The notes beneath the pieces are model-generated. The model was not told the DNA's origin. It saw only the letters and a program-made list of their open reading frames with translations, and ran no database searches. Positions 36,656 to 45,582 of a DNA stretch of 64,000 nucleotides are shown here, one piece after another. Position 1 is the first letter of the stretch, and every line of letters starts with the position of its first letter. The DNA is from Butyrivibrio sp. YAB3001 (lineage in GTDB: Bacteria > Bacillota > Clostridia > Lachnospirales > Lachnospiraceae). A program made the position numbers and the translations under genes. The stretch covers positions 26,415-90,414 of the forward strand of contig NZ_FOKR01000004.1 of NCBI RefSeq assembly GCF_900112195.1. Direction: 5' to 3'.

Positions 36656-37998
36656 TATCCATTTGAATACTCTGCCAAATACTTTTTTCTATAAATATCA
36701 TAGCTATAAAGATTCATTATTCCGGCATCATGAGCTGTCCACGGCACTTCCTGCTCCGGCACCACAATTCGATATCCGTTTTTTATATACTCAGTGCTTT
36801 GCGAAATGTCATAAAAATCCCACCCATCAAATACATCTTCACGCCATCTCACTCTTTTGTTAGTAGCCATGAGTAGCCCATCAATTGCCACAACATCACG
36901 TACTTTGGGAGTCTTATTCATTCTATTTTCAGGAAAAGAAATCCCATCTTGATGCAATTCATACAATTTGCCATATCGAATCCCATGCCACATGACTGCA
37001 TCAGGCGGAAGTTTTGGACTTCCTACAACTCCCATCATTCCAATCTCAGGATTTGACGCAAAAATATTGATAATATCAAATAAAAAATATGGATTGAGAA
37101 TGCGTACATCCTGATGAATATATATCAAAATGTCCGCATCTGTTTCCGCCATAGCTTCGTTATAGCCGGAAGTCGCACTTTTTGCATCATACACAGCTAG
37201 TGTATCAATGCTGCATCCATCAGGAACAATCAATCGTTTAATGTAGTAAAGGCATTCGCTATAAATAAAATCATCATTCACACAGGACACAAAACAGATC
37301 TTTTTATTATAATCAGTCTCATATTCTGCTATATGTGTTTCTAATACCTCTTCTACTTTGCTTTCTACATTTTCTTTATATTCAAAGTTCTTAATAACAT
37401 AGCTTCTGATAATTTCTGCTTCAGTGATACAACCTGAGACATTATATAAATCCGCAAGTTTTATTCCAACTTGATACTTGTCACCTATTTCAAGTTCCTT
37501 AAGCATTTGTACCACAAAAAAGAAAGACAATCCCGTTTCGATAAACTGCATAAATAAATCAACAATATCCTTATACGGGCACAGGAGCTGTATTCTCCTG
37601 AATAAATGCAACATCTTCGTGCAATATCTTACATAATCGTCAATATTTCCAATTTTGTCATAAACTGTTTCTGTAAATCCTGACTCTCTCTCTATCTTAT
37701 AAATGATGCATGATGTCTTAAAAGTCTTAAAATCAGAAAAAAGATATGATAATTTATCAAAATTTGAATCTGTCACAATCTTGCATATTTCATCAAAAGC
37801 CTCTATATTTCCCATGGCCAATAGAGCATCAATTTGATTTCTGATCATCTTATGCTCATTTTCATCTTCATTTCTGTGACTATTAAATAATCCAAATTCC
37901 CTATCTGTATCTTCCTGGAGGTGAATGGCTCCATCTGCAGTATAATTCCCATACTCATCACAATATTTAGTTATGTCGATTGATGGTATAAAAATCAT
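36655..37998 (-). CDS. Glycosyltransferase with long N-terminal helical region (PF13712-like)
   Basis: A 447-residue protein. The C-terminal half (about 235-447) is the StrF/PF13712-type GT-A domain, with KICFVSCVNDDFIYSECLYY, YNEAMAETDADILIYIHQD, RILNPYFLFDIINIF, MGVVGSPK, and a final GWDFYDISQSTEYI. The N-terminal half is predicted largely helical and has no motif I recognise; it is missing from the two relatives at 31638 and 43864. AAAGG 9 bases before the ATG. Overlaps the next gene by one base. Confidence 0.72.
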   Translation of the reverse strand: MIFIPSIDITKYCDEYGNYTADGAIHLQEDTDREFGLFNSHRNEDENEHKMIRNQIDALLAMGNIEAFDEICKIVTDSNFDKLSYLFSDFKTFKTSCIIYKIERESGFTETVYDKIGNIDDYVRYCTKMLHLFRRIQLLCPYKDIVDLFMQFIETGLSFFFVVQMLKELEIGDKYQVGIKLADLYNVSGCITEAEIIRSYVIKNFEYKENVESKVEEVLETHIAEYETDYNKKICFVSCVNDDFIYSECLYYIKRLIVPDGCSIDTLAVYDAKSATSGYNEAMAETDADILIYIHQDVRILNPYFLFDIINIFASNPEIGMMGVVGSPKLPPDAVMWHGIRYGKLYELHQDGISFPENRMNKTPKVRDVVAIDGLLMATNKRVRWREDVFDGWDFYDISQSTEYIKNGYRIVVPEQEVPWTAHDAGIMNLYSYDIYRKKYLAEYSNG

Positions 37999-38032
37999 GA
38001 TACAGCCTTTCTTTCCAATCTTAGCTAATACT

Positions 38033-38980
38033 CTATGAAAAGTATTTCACAAACGCTTTTACATCCTTTTCAAACTTTTCTTTTTCACCATGAATCATAA
38101 TGCGATAGCTTTCAAATTCCTCTTGATGTTCCTTGAAATTATCACATATTTCATGCAGCAATTTACCAACATCATTCATCTCTTGTGAAGGACATTTAAA
38201 CTTATATTTTCCCGGTATTGGCACATCCTCATCATTTGCTGCTGCGCCTTTTTTGTTTGTAATAACACAACATCCGTTTGCAGCCGCTTCTCTTGGAATT
38301 CTATCTTTTCCCGGATGTTCTCCAAAATCCACATACACCTTACTACTCTGCATTATCAGAACCATTCGGGGAACATCCAATCCCTTTAGTGGAATCCACT
38401 TAAGCCAGTTCTGGCTCTCTATAAAAGGTTTTATCTCCTCATATCCTTTTGCCGGATTGTAAAGGGCGATGTTCTGCCTTAACTCTGCAGGATATAAAAA
38501 TTTGCCATGTGCTTCATTTATATAATCTGACAAATACATTCCTCTTGCCTGAGGTGCCTTACTTTCAACATAATTCTGCGCATAAACAGATTGAAAAAGA
38601 TGTAAATCCACATTCTCTTTAATAAAACCAAAGTTATTTTCATGGGTAGAGTCGATATAATTGTCAACGCTCATCCACCATAACGCTTTGCGAGCTTTTT
38701 TCACATAAGGCATGCTAAGTGTCAAAGCTTCCGGAAACACCACTATGCTATCTTCCGTATCCAGTTCACTAAAATCCGTAGTATGACTTGTCTTATAGAT
38801 TTCATATGCAACAGGGGCATCCGCATCAACACATAGTGCCTTATCAAATGGAGCCCCGCAATCTACATAACACATCTTCGCAGGAACGTTTGTTAATTCA
38901 TTTATAGCATTGCACATCTGATGTGCCAGTTCAGCACCTCCGCTTTGTCTACACATGGGTGCAAGAATAAATACCTTCAT
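38033..38980 (-). CDS. Probable GT-B glycosyltransferase
   Basis: A 315-residue protein with a GT-B appearance. The N-terminus FILAPMCRQSGGAELAHQMCNAI resembles the glycine-rich start of GT4 enzymes (G-G-x-E-x-A). The C-terminal part SSKVYVDFGEHPGKDRIPREAAANGCCVITNKKGAA resembles the E-x7-E donor region. It is short for GT4 and has a deviating core, so the donor cannot be inferred. In operon with the 926-aa protein (3-base gap). GAGAGGAT before the ATG. Confidence 0.65.
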   Translation of the reverse strand: MKVFILAPMCRQSGGAELAHQMCNAINELTNVPAKMCYVDCGAPFDKALCVDADAPVAYEIYKTSHTTDFSELDTEDSIVVFPEALTLSMPYVKKARKALWWMSVDNYIDSTHENNFGFIKENVDLHLFQSVYAQNYVESKAPQARGMYLSDYINEAHGKFLYPAELRQNIALYNPAKGYEEIKPFIESQNWLKWIPLKGLDVPRMVLIMQSSKVYVDFGEHPGKDRIPREAAANGCCVITNKKGAAANDEDVPIPGKYKFKCPSQEMNDVGKLLHEICDNFKEHQEEFESYRIMIHGEKEKFEKDVKAFVKYFS

Positions 38981-38983
38981 AGC

Positions 38984-41764
38984 TCATCCTCTCTGCTTTT
39001 TCAGATGTTTTGATATAAGCTCTCTAAAGTTCTTATCAGCATTCTTCTTCCAGAAAAGTTCGCCTTTAGGTCTGTATGTCCTTCCTTTTCTGTAACATTT
39101 TATTTCTGATATGACATCACTTAGTGACCCGGCATAAACCATTTCTTCATTATCAATCATATATCCGAAATGGCCATATTTTCCGCCAATCCTGTAATCG
39201 TTTGAATTTCCTATTAAAATAACTTTGATTTTTTCATAAACAAGCGCTTCCAAAAGTGCTGTTGAACGGTGTCCTATAACAATCTGGCACCTTTCATACA
39301 GACTATTGATTTCAACTTCACCACCGATAACTGTAAGATTAGGATATTTTTCAAGCTCAGCTTCGTCAAATCTCTCAACAAGATGTTTCTTATACAAAAC
39401 CACATATTTATCCTTAGTAAGATTCTCAGAAAGCCTTGCTGCTATTTCAAACACTCCTGTCTCTGCGCTTGATACCACACATATCAGTATCATATTTCCC
39501 GGAGTAGACTTGTAATTAGCTTTCTTTTCAATAATGCCCGGTTTTCCAATTGCGACTACATTGTCAGCCCCATGTGTTCTGGATTCCTTTTCAAGAACAT
39601 CTGAGTAAACTACCAATTCATCGGCATGCCTGACACTTTGGGGATAACAGACCTGATATGTGATTACACCATGATCAATCTCTATGCATGGTATATTATT
39701 CTGCTGAGCCAGTTCATAAAGAAAACATATCTTGCTATTTCCTCCATGACTATAAAAAATGACCTTGGGTCTAACTCTTTCAATTATTTCATGGTAAAAA
39801 GCAATAAATGCTTTTCTTATGGATAAAGCATGATAAACAATGTTAACCAGGTTTGTCTTTTGTGCCGGAAATAGTCTCCTGTTTAGCCTCGCTTCAATAA
39901 CATGGAAAATATTATCTTCCATAAATTTTTCAAGATTGTCATAATCAATAGAATCAATGCCGTAAGCACATAGAATCGTATTCGTAGGACAAAAATGAAC
40001 ATTATTCGTGTGGCAGGGATATTCACCTTCTTCAGTCTGCCCTGACATATCAATTACCAAAAAATCAAGTCCTTTTATAGCATCAATATATGGATCAAGA
40101 ACAGAAAGATACTCCTCCCCATTCATGATTTTCCTGCCCGCCACATTGGCGATGAGTACATCACTTGAAGTTAATTCATTTAATAATATTTCTATATAGT
40201 GTTTCGCTTCATCCTGATCTCCGTCAACTTTTATTTCAATTCGTCTTGACGACTGCTCGCTATCACGCATTACTTCTTCTTCAGATTCAAATAAGATCAG
40301 AACATCTGAAATGTACATATATATATTTAATCCATTGTATGAAACATCGGATATTGCATTCACTGTATTTTGAGGCAGCATTATTGAATAGCTTGGCGAT
40401 GCCGAAACATAGTATTTGTCAGCTTCAAATAATAAGTCTTCTGTCTCAGGATAAATAAGCCTTAATTTATCAATAATTTCTCTATCTCCAGACGAAATAG
40501 ATGAGATAGAGAATCTAATATCACCTAAATAATAATCAGCGCTCTTAAATAAATCTTGGATTTTTTCCAATGTGAATCTGTTTTTTATCGCAGAGGAATC
40601 ATCTTCCACTTCTTCATTACTACCTTCATGCCCAAACAGTTGATTTAAGTATGCAATATGCTGAGCATTGTCAAAGGAAGCAATAACCCTGCCGCCTTCA
40701 GCCAGATATGGTTGTATATACTCCAGGTATCCTTTACAGTCATCGATTGACTCAAGAATATCTCCAAGAATTATGTATTTAAAAAAAGCCCGTTCATAAT
40801 TCAGATCAGCATATCCATTTTCTGCAATCTTAACTCCGGCAAACTGTGAAGCCACCTTTGCCTTTGCCGTATTTTTCTCCATTCCATAAATCTTGCAATT
40901 AGGATACCTATTGCTTATTTCTAAGAGATTTTTTCCACAACCACATCCAAGCTCAAGAATATTAAATGCCGCATCATGACTTTCATTTATAAAATCAATA
41001 ATATTCTCATCCGGATCATAATCAGGAAAATCCAGATTATGCTTTTTGGAGAAAAGTTTTTTATCTGAATTTGAAGCTTTTTCACTTTTGTGAATCCCCC
41101 AAAAAAGTGCGTCATCAACAACGCCAATTCGCCAATCCTGCATTATGATCCGAATCATATAATCTCTGAAAGTCGCATCAAATGTATCATATTCCTCATC
41201 AAAATCGCCAATCTCTCCTATAACCTTATGGGATATAACCACTACATCTGAATCCACTCCTAGAACACGTTTGCTGACTGAGTCTCCTATGCCAAATGGA
41301 AATCCCCCATTATTTCTGTCCAAACAAAGCTTTTCATTATTATTCTCTGCACAAGAACGCATTTCCTCATAAGACTTCGCCTGTTCAAACAGCTGCATTC
41401 CTTTAAAAAGATTTGATTTTCCGCCTACAACTCCAATACCGTCATAGCTCAATGCACTTTCAAATTTATAAAGTGCATTAAGCGTATCAAAATATCCGCC
41501 AAAATATATACACAGATCTGTCTCAACATTAAAAAATGAAACTATTTCGTTAAGTGTCTTGCCAATGCTCTCATCTGCATTTTCCTGATATACATATCCA
41601 AAATTATGATCACTTGCAAATTTTGAAAGTTCGCTCCTATATGAAGAATCCAAGATTATTATTGATATTTCCACTTCTTTTTCATGCAAAATAATGCTCT
41701 CAGCCGAAAGCATAGACTCTTTTTCATATTCACTTGCTATCAAAATAACAGTTAGCTGCTGCAT
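38984..41764 (-). CDS. GT2-fold / SAM methyltransferase / capsule-type GT-B fusion
   Basis: A 926-residue trimodular protein. Residues 1-260 follow a GT2 fold, but the nucleotide motif reads ILDSSYRSE and the DxD site YFGGYFD, so activity is uncertain. Residues about 270-440 are a class I methyltransferase (NILELGCGCGKNLLEI, YGMEKN). Residues about 600-926 resemble GT-B capsule or teichoic-acid transferases: IFYSHGGNSKICFLYELA, CIEIDHGVITYQ, VVAIGKPGI and VIGHRSTALLEALVYEKIKVILIGNSND. It may add and methylate a capsule-like residue. TTG at 41779 extends the frame, but GAGAG lies before the ATG at 41764 and is preferred. Among the largest proteins here. Confidence 0.72.
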   Translation of the reverse strand: MQQLTVILIASEYEKESMLSAESIILHEKEVEISIIILDSSYRSELSKFASDHNFGYVYQENADESIGKTLNEIVSFFNVETDLCIYFGGYFDTLNALYKFESALSYDGIGVVGGKSNLFKGMQLFEQAKSYEEMRSCAENNNEKLCLDRNNGGFPFGIGDSVSKRVLGVDSDVVVISHKVIGEIGDFDEEYDTFDATFRDYMIRIIMQDWRIGVVDDALFWGIHKSEKASNSDKKLFSKKHNLDFPDYDPDENIIDFINESHDAAFNILELGCGCGKNLLEISNRYPNCKIYGMEKNTAKAKVASQFAGVKIAENGYADLNYERAFFKYIILGDILESIDDCKGYLEYIQPYLAEGGRVIASFDNAQHIAYLNQLFGHEGSNEEVEDDSSAIKNRFTLEKIQDLFKSADYYLGDIRFSISSISSGDREIIDKLRLIYPETEDLLFEADKYYVSASPSYSIMLPQNTVNAISDVSYNGLNIYMYISDVLILFESEEEVMRDSEQSSRRIEIKVDGDQDEAKHYIEILLNELTSSDVLIANVAGRKIMNGEEYLSVLDPYIDAIKGLDFLVIDMSGQTEEGEYPCHTNNVHFCPTNTILCAYGIDSIDYDNLEKFMEDNIFHVIEARLNRRLFPAQKTNLVNIVYHALSIRKAFIAFYHEIIERVRPKVIFYSHGGNSKICFLYELAQQNNIPCIEIDHGVITYQVCYPQSVRHADELVVYSDVLEKESRTHGADNVVAIGKPGIIEKKANYKSTPGNMILICVVSSAETGVFEIAARLSENLTKDKYVVLYKKHLVERFDEAELEKYPNLTVIGGEVEINSLYERCQIVIGHRSTALLEALVYEKIKVILIGNSNDYRIGGKYGHFGYMIDNEEMVYAGSLSDVISEIKCYRKGRTYRPKGELFWKKNADKNFRELISKHLKKQRG

Positions 41765-41792
41765 GTATTCTCTCACCAAAAATGTTTCTGAC

Positions 41793-42707
41793 TCATACTA
41801 TGTTTTCTTTATAGTATTGATATAATTCTTCTATTTTTTCACTCTGTAAAAGTCCTCGTACTCGATAAATATCTTCGTAATCCCAGTCCCACCATTTCAT
41901 TTCCAATAAAAGTTTTATCTTGTCCTCTGAAAATCTCTTCTTTATTACGCGTCCCGGATTCCCTACAACAACACTATATGGTTCAACAGACTTAGTCACA
42001 ACTGTTCTTGCCCCAATAGCACAGCCATCTCCAATCGTCACCCCCGATAGTACCGTAACCCCATGACCGGTCCAGACATCATTTCCTATTATGATATTTC
42101 CCTTAGAAAAAGCACTCTTTTCTGATACATCTCCTATCTTTCCAAGCTGCTCTATAAGAGGATAGGTAGTAATCCAATCCAAGTGATGTTCCTGGGACAG
42201 TAAAAAAACATTTTCAGGTCCTATCGAAGAAAACTTACCAATAATGCATTTTAGATTGTCTCTAACGTTTGCAAGTTCATTGTATATATCCAGACTGCTA
42301 TAATACGAAAACTCGCCAATTATTAAGGATGGATTTTTATTGTTATTCTCAGCTGTAATTATTTTCTTAAGTAATTCCATTTTAGTTCTACCATCCAACA
42401 ATTCCTTTGCAGCCGAATAATTGTCATAAATCATATTATCTTCAAATTGGGGATATAACTTTTTAATCAGTCTTGATATCTGTTCGCTTTGGTCACTCAT
42501 TATTAAAACAGTATCAAAACAAACTCCATCCGCGATTGCTTCAAGAGGATATAGCTCATATCCTCCTAAAGAAGTTTTTCCAACCATGCCAATCCCGTAA
42601 ACAGCTTTAATAACATATTCTTCTCTGATTCCTTCACTATATAAGCCGAATAATCCTTCACTATCTTGATCAACTATAATAATCAGCTCTTTTTTATTTG
42701 CCGTCAT
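41793..42707 (-). CDS. CatB-like hexapeptide acetyltransferase
   Basis: A 304-residue protein. The C-terminal half is a left-handed beta-helix acyltransferase of the xenobiotic/CatB type: GNDVWTGHGVTVLSGVTIGDGCAIGARTVV, VEPYSVVVGNPGRVIKKRFSEDKI and MKWWDWDYEDI are characteristic. The active-site histidine lies in SQEHHLDW. The N-terminal 100 residues (ELIIIVDQDSEG, VLIMSDQSEQISRLI) look like a PglD/NeuD-style nucleotide-fold domain. It probably O-acetylates a glycan sugar. An upstream TTG (42755) is less likely than ATG at 42707 with GGAAGG 10 bases before it. Divergent from 42883. Confidence 0.8.
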   Translation of the reverse strand: MTANKKELIIIVDQDSEGLFGLYSEGIREEYVIKAVYGIGMVGKTSLGGYELYPLEAIADGVCFDTVLIMSDQSEQISRLIKKLYPQFEDNMIYDNYSAAKELLDGRTKMELLKKIITAENNNKNPSLIIGEFSYYSSLDIYNELANVRDNLKCIIGKFSSIGPENVFLLSQEHHLDWITTYPLIEQLGKIGDVSEKSAFSKGNIIIGNDVWTGHGVTVLSGVTIGDGCAIGARTVVTKSVEPYSVVVGNPGRVIKKRFSEDKIKLLLEMKWWDWDYEDIYRVRGLLQSEKIEELYQYYKENIV

Positions 42708-42882
42708 TACGCAACTACCTTCCGACACCCCAATAAATAATAATCTGTATATCAATTATATTTTATCATAAAATCAATATCTATTATGTTTTTTATTCAC
42801 TATACCGTTTATTTTTACCTTAATATGATAAAATAATTACAGATATGATCAACGCTAAGATGATTTATTACAAGGGGATAAA
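42708..42882. promoter_or_regulatory. Divergent AT-rich promoter region
   Basis: 175 bases between divergently read genes, very AT-rich. Candidate -10 sequences are TATAAT on the minus strand and TATGATAAAAT on the plus strand (near 42817), but no convincing -35 boxes are placed, so individual promoters are not assigned. Confidence 0.35.
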
Positions 42883-43860
42883 ATGGAAACTGAAGCATTA
42901 TTTCCGTGCATTATGCCTGCAATTGCAGAAGATTATGAAAGAACCAAGATTCATTATAATAAGCTATTTAAATATCTTCCTATATGTGAACTTTTACTTA
43001 TTGGGCCGGAAAGCTTAAAATCTCATATTGAAAATGATGTATCATCTCATGTGTTTGGCGATAATACAGTATGTTTTATAGATGAATCCAGCATTTTGCC
43101 AATCGCAGCCATTAAAGACATTTATGATAATATGAGAAGCAATGCTTCACAGACTAAAATATCCTCCGTCAATTGGTATTACCAGCAATTTTTAAAAATG
43201 GCTTTTTCTTTCTATTGTGAAGATGATTACTATATCTGCTGGGATTCAGATACAATTCCTCTAAAAATAATTGCTATGTTCAATTCTGATAATAAACCTT
43301 ACCTTGACATAAAATCTGAACATAACACTTCATACTTTTTAACCATACAAAAGCTATTTGGTTTTAGGAAAATCATAGAAAAATCATTCATATCAGAGCA
43401 TATGATATTTAACACAAAACTTATGCGAGAGATGATTGAAGAAATAGAAACACTCCCTATTAGCGGTCAAAAATACTACGAAAAAATACTATCCGCTGTA
43501 GGATGTGATAATCTTGCGCTTGGATTTTCAGAATTTGAAACATATGGCACCTGGATAGGAATGCGTAATCCATCTGCTTATGTTCTTCGAAACTGGAACT
43601 CTATACGCAACACCAACTTTTTTATTGACATTGCCGATATAACAGAAGACGACATAGACTGGCTGTCTAAAGACTATGATGCAGCAACTTTTGAAAAATA
43701 TCATGAGACAGACAATTCACTTACTGAGCTTTTCAGAAATCCTTACTACAGAGAAAAGCTGTCCCCAAAACAATTCTACACCTCCGTCCTTGAAAGCGGA
43801 ATAATGGGAGATTATACAAATGGAATGATCGAATTTAACGGATTCATGATGCCCACCTAG
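42883..43860 (+). CDS. DUF6492-like GT-A glycosyltransferase (stand-alone)
   Basis: A 325-residue GT-A type protein, related to the N-terminal domains of 56375-60217 and 61744-63747: SVNWYYQQFLKM, YYICWDSDTIPLK (DxD at 121-123), KSFISEHMIFNTKLM, SEFETYGTWIGMR and DWLSKDYDAATFEK. DUF6492-type proteins share this W-Y-x-Q-Q-F/L-K and D-x-D pattern. AAGGGG stands 7 bases before the ATG. It is the only plus-strand gene in the 25 kb after 17.3 kb, and it ends in a hairpin shared with the next gene. Confidence 0.76.
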   Translation: METEALFPCIMPAIAEDYERTKIHYNKLFKYLPICELLLIGPESLKSHIENDVSSHVFGDNTVCFIDESSILPIAAIKDIYDNMRSNASQTKISSVNWYYQQFLKMAFSFYCEDDYYICWDSDTIPLKIIAMFNSDNKPYLDIKSEHNTSYFLTIQKLFGFRKIIEKSFISEHMIFNTKLMREMIEEIETLPISGQKYYEKILSAVGCDNLALGFSEFETYGTWIGMRNPSAYVLRNWNSIRNTNFFIDIADITEDDIDWLSKDYDAATFEKYHETDNSLTELFRNPYYREKLSPKQFYTSVLESGIMGDYTNGMIEFNGFMMPT

Positions 43861-43870
43861 GCATCATGAA
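43843..43870. terminator. Hairpin shared by the ends of two convergent genes
   Basis: A perfect 11-bp inverted repeat (43843-43853 and 43860-43870, 6-base loop) spanning the stop codons of 42883-43860 and 43864-44790. Followed on the plus strand by a T-rich stretch; no T tract on the minus strand. Confidence 0.5.
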
Positions 43871-44790
43871 TACTCTTTTACAAATAATTCTCTATAATAA
43901 TCATATTTTTCCATATGTATCTCTCCGAAATCGTGCAGGCACCACGCCATCGTCTGTCTTGGCACAATAATATCGTAACCACGTTTAATAAACTCAACTG
44001 AGCAAGATGCATCATAAAAATCCCACCCGTCAAATACATCTTCTCTCCACCATAAATCTACACTGGTAGCCATAAGAAAACCGTCGATCATAACAACTTT
44101 AACATCATTATCATCATGATAATTATCCTGAAGAACCGTATATGCAACACTCTTATCATCACCTTTAGAGCATTCAACTACAGAGCCAAATCTCTCCGCA
44201 TCCCACATTACACCTGTAGAAGGCACGCATTTAGTCCCAACCATCCCCACCATCCCGGCATTAGGACATTTATTAAATACAGCTAATAGATTATCAATAA
44301 AAAAAGTGTTTATAATTCTAATGTCCTGATGTAAATACACCTTGTACTTCGCATCTGAACTATACATCATTTCATTATAGCCCGCACACATTGACTTGGC
44401 TGAATAAAGCGCACGTTTCTCAACTTCAACACCATTAGGAATATGAAGTCTGTCTATCCAATAATTCATTTCACGAAGCTGGTCTTCATCGGTGTAACAT
44501 GTTATAAAGCAAACTTTTAGCTTATAATCACTTACATTTTTATCAACGGAACCATCAATTTGTTCTACATTCAAGTATCTTTCCTGAAAACATGACTCAA
44601 AAGGCTGTTTTCCCAAAAATCTGTTAAGCGTATACTCTTTCCTTGATGAATATGCTTTTACAAACGCTAATAGTTCCTCTGATGATATTTTTTCTCTTAC
44701 CATATATTCAAGTAAAACATGTGGATGAAACTCTTCACACCATTCTGTTCTCTGTATCATTCTTTTTAATGTAATACTATTATCAGTCAT
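43864..44790 (-). CDS. GT2-like glycosyltransferase (PF13712/StrF-like)
   Basis: A 308-residue member of the same group as 31638 and 36655: VCFITCYTDEDQLREMNYWI, YNEMMYSSDAKYKVYLHQD, RIINTFFIDNLLAVF, MVGMVGTK and GWDFYDASCSVEFI. The ATG at 44790 overlaps the stop of the fucosyltransferase gene (ATGA), so translation is coupled; a TTG at 44802 is not needed. The product of the adjacent GT11 enzyme may be its acceptor (inference). Confidence 0.76.
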   Translation of the reverse strand: MTDNSITLKRMIQRTEWCEEFHPHVLLEYMVREKISSEELLAFVKAYSSRKEYTLNRFLGKQPFESCFQERYLNVEQIDGSVDKNVSDYKLKVCFITCYTDEDQLREMNYWIDRLHIPNGVEVEKRALYSAKSMCAGYNEMMYSSDAKYKVYLHQDIRIINTFFIDNLLAVFNKCPNAGMVGMVGTKCVPSTGVMWDAERFGSVVECSKGDDKSVAYTVLQDNYHDDNDVKVVMIDGFLMATSVDLWWREDVFDGWDFYDASCSVEFIKRGYDIIVPRQTMAWCLHDFGEIHMEKYDYYRELFVKEYS

Positions 44791-45581
44791 ATAAGAATCC
44801 AATCATTCATATAAATATCAGGACTTTTTCTATCCTTAAACCAAATAAGAGGCGCAACAGTTAAAGAATCATCACTATTTCCCAACACTGCCCCCCACCA
44901 GCTAAATGTCGAATTTGCTATAATATGATGCTTAGTTTTGGACATAAGATACAGATCCTGATATGCAGGTCGTATTGGCATTATGGTATACGATTCACAT
45001 TCAAGATTATTCATAAGTTTATCTGCATAGTCCAAATCATCAGAAAAAGCAAAGACACTTATTCTATTCTTACCAATTTTCTGCCGCAACACATCTATCG
45101 CCTTATAATAATACTCATCCTTTAGAGTAATGTTTTCTTTGATATAATCAGTCCTTCTGATATGTAAAGAAATGGAATTTGTGCTTTGCATCTCTTCAAC
45201 AATGCTTCTCATAGAATTTGTTATATATTCATCCTTTAATTCAAAATCACTTCTGACAATATCCTTAACATATTCATAATACTTTTTTGCCTGCCAATAT
45301 CCATTAAAATATAAACCATCAATAGCCTGCAGTTTCTCATGCCAGTCATCTTCTTCATTAATAATCTGTGAACAGGCAACCTCACCATAAACAGACTCAA
45401 AACCTGTTCTCATTCTATCCAGGCCAAATTCTCTAAAATCAGCTGTCGGCTCGCTTTTTATGTCTTCAAAATAATCCAAATGAAGACAAGCCCGTATTCC
45501 AAATACCTCTTCAATAAATTTTGAAAAGGTATATTGAAACATTTGATTTCCTAAACCTCCTACTACTCTGACATAATTCAT
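44787..45581 (-). CDS. Alpha-1,2-fucosyltransferase (GT11)
   Basis: A 264-residue GT11 enzyme. It begins VRVVGGLGNQMFQYTFSKFI, the family's GDP-fucose-binding start, has SLHIRRTDYI (the HxRRxD motif) and ends with ANSTFSWWGAVLG. It transfers L-fucose, or a related GDP-deoxysugar, from the nucleotide to a galactose-type acceptor in alpha-1,2 linkage in known members. Slightly short of the usual 280-300 residues. Weak GAG ribosome binding site; overlaps the next gene by 4 bases. Confidence 0.9.
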   Translation of the reverse strand: MNYVRVVGGLGNQMFQYTFSKFIEEVFGIRACLHLDYFEDIKSEPTADFREFGLDRMRTGFESVYGEVACSQIINEEDDWHEKLQAIDGLYFNGYWQAKKYYEYVKDIVRSDFELKDEYITNSMRSIVEEMQSTNSISLHIRRTDYIKENITLKDEYYYKAIDVLRQKIGKNRISVFAFSDDLDYADKLMNNLECESYTIMPIRPAYQDLYLMSKTKHHIIANSTFSWWGAVLGNSDDSLTVAPLIWFKDRKSPDIYMNDWILI

Positions 45582-45582
45582 A

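Noticed and set aside
38133..38462. 109-codon open frame on the plus strand
   Set aside because: Antisense to the GT-B-like gene at 38033; no start signal.
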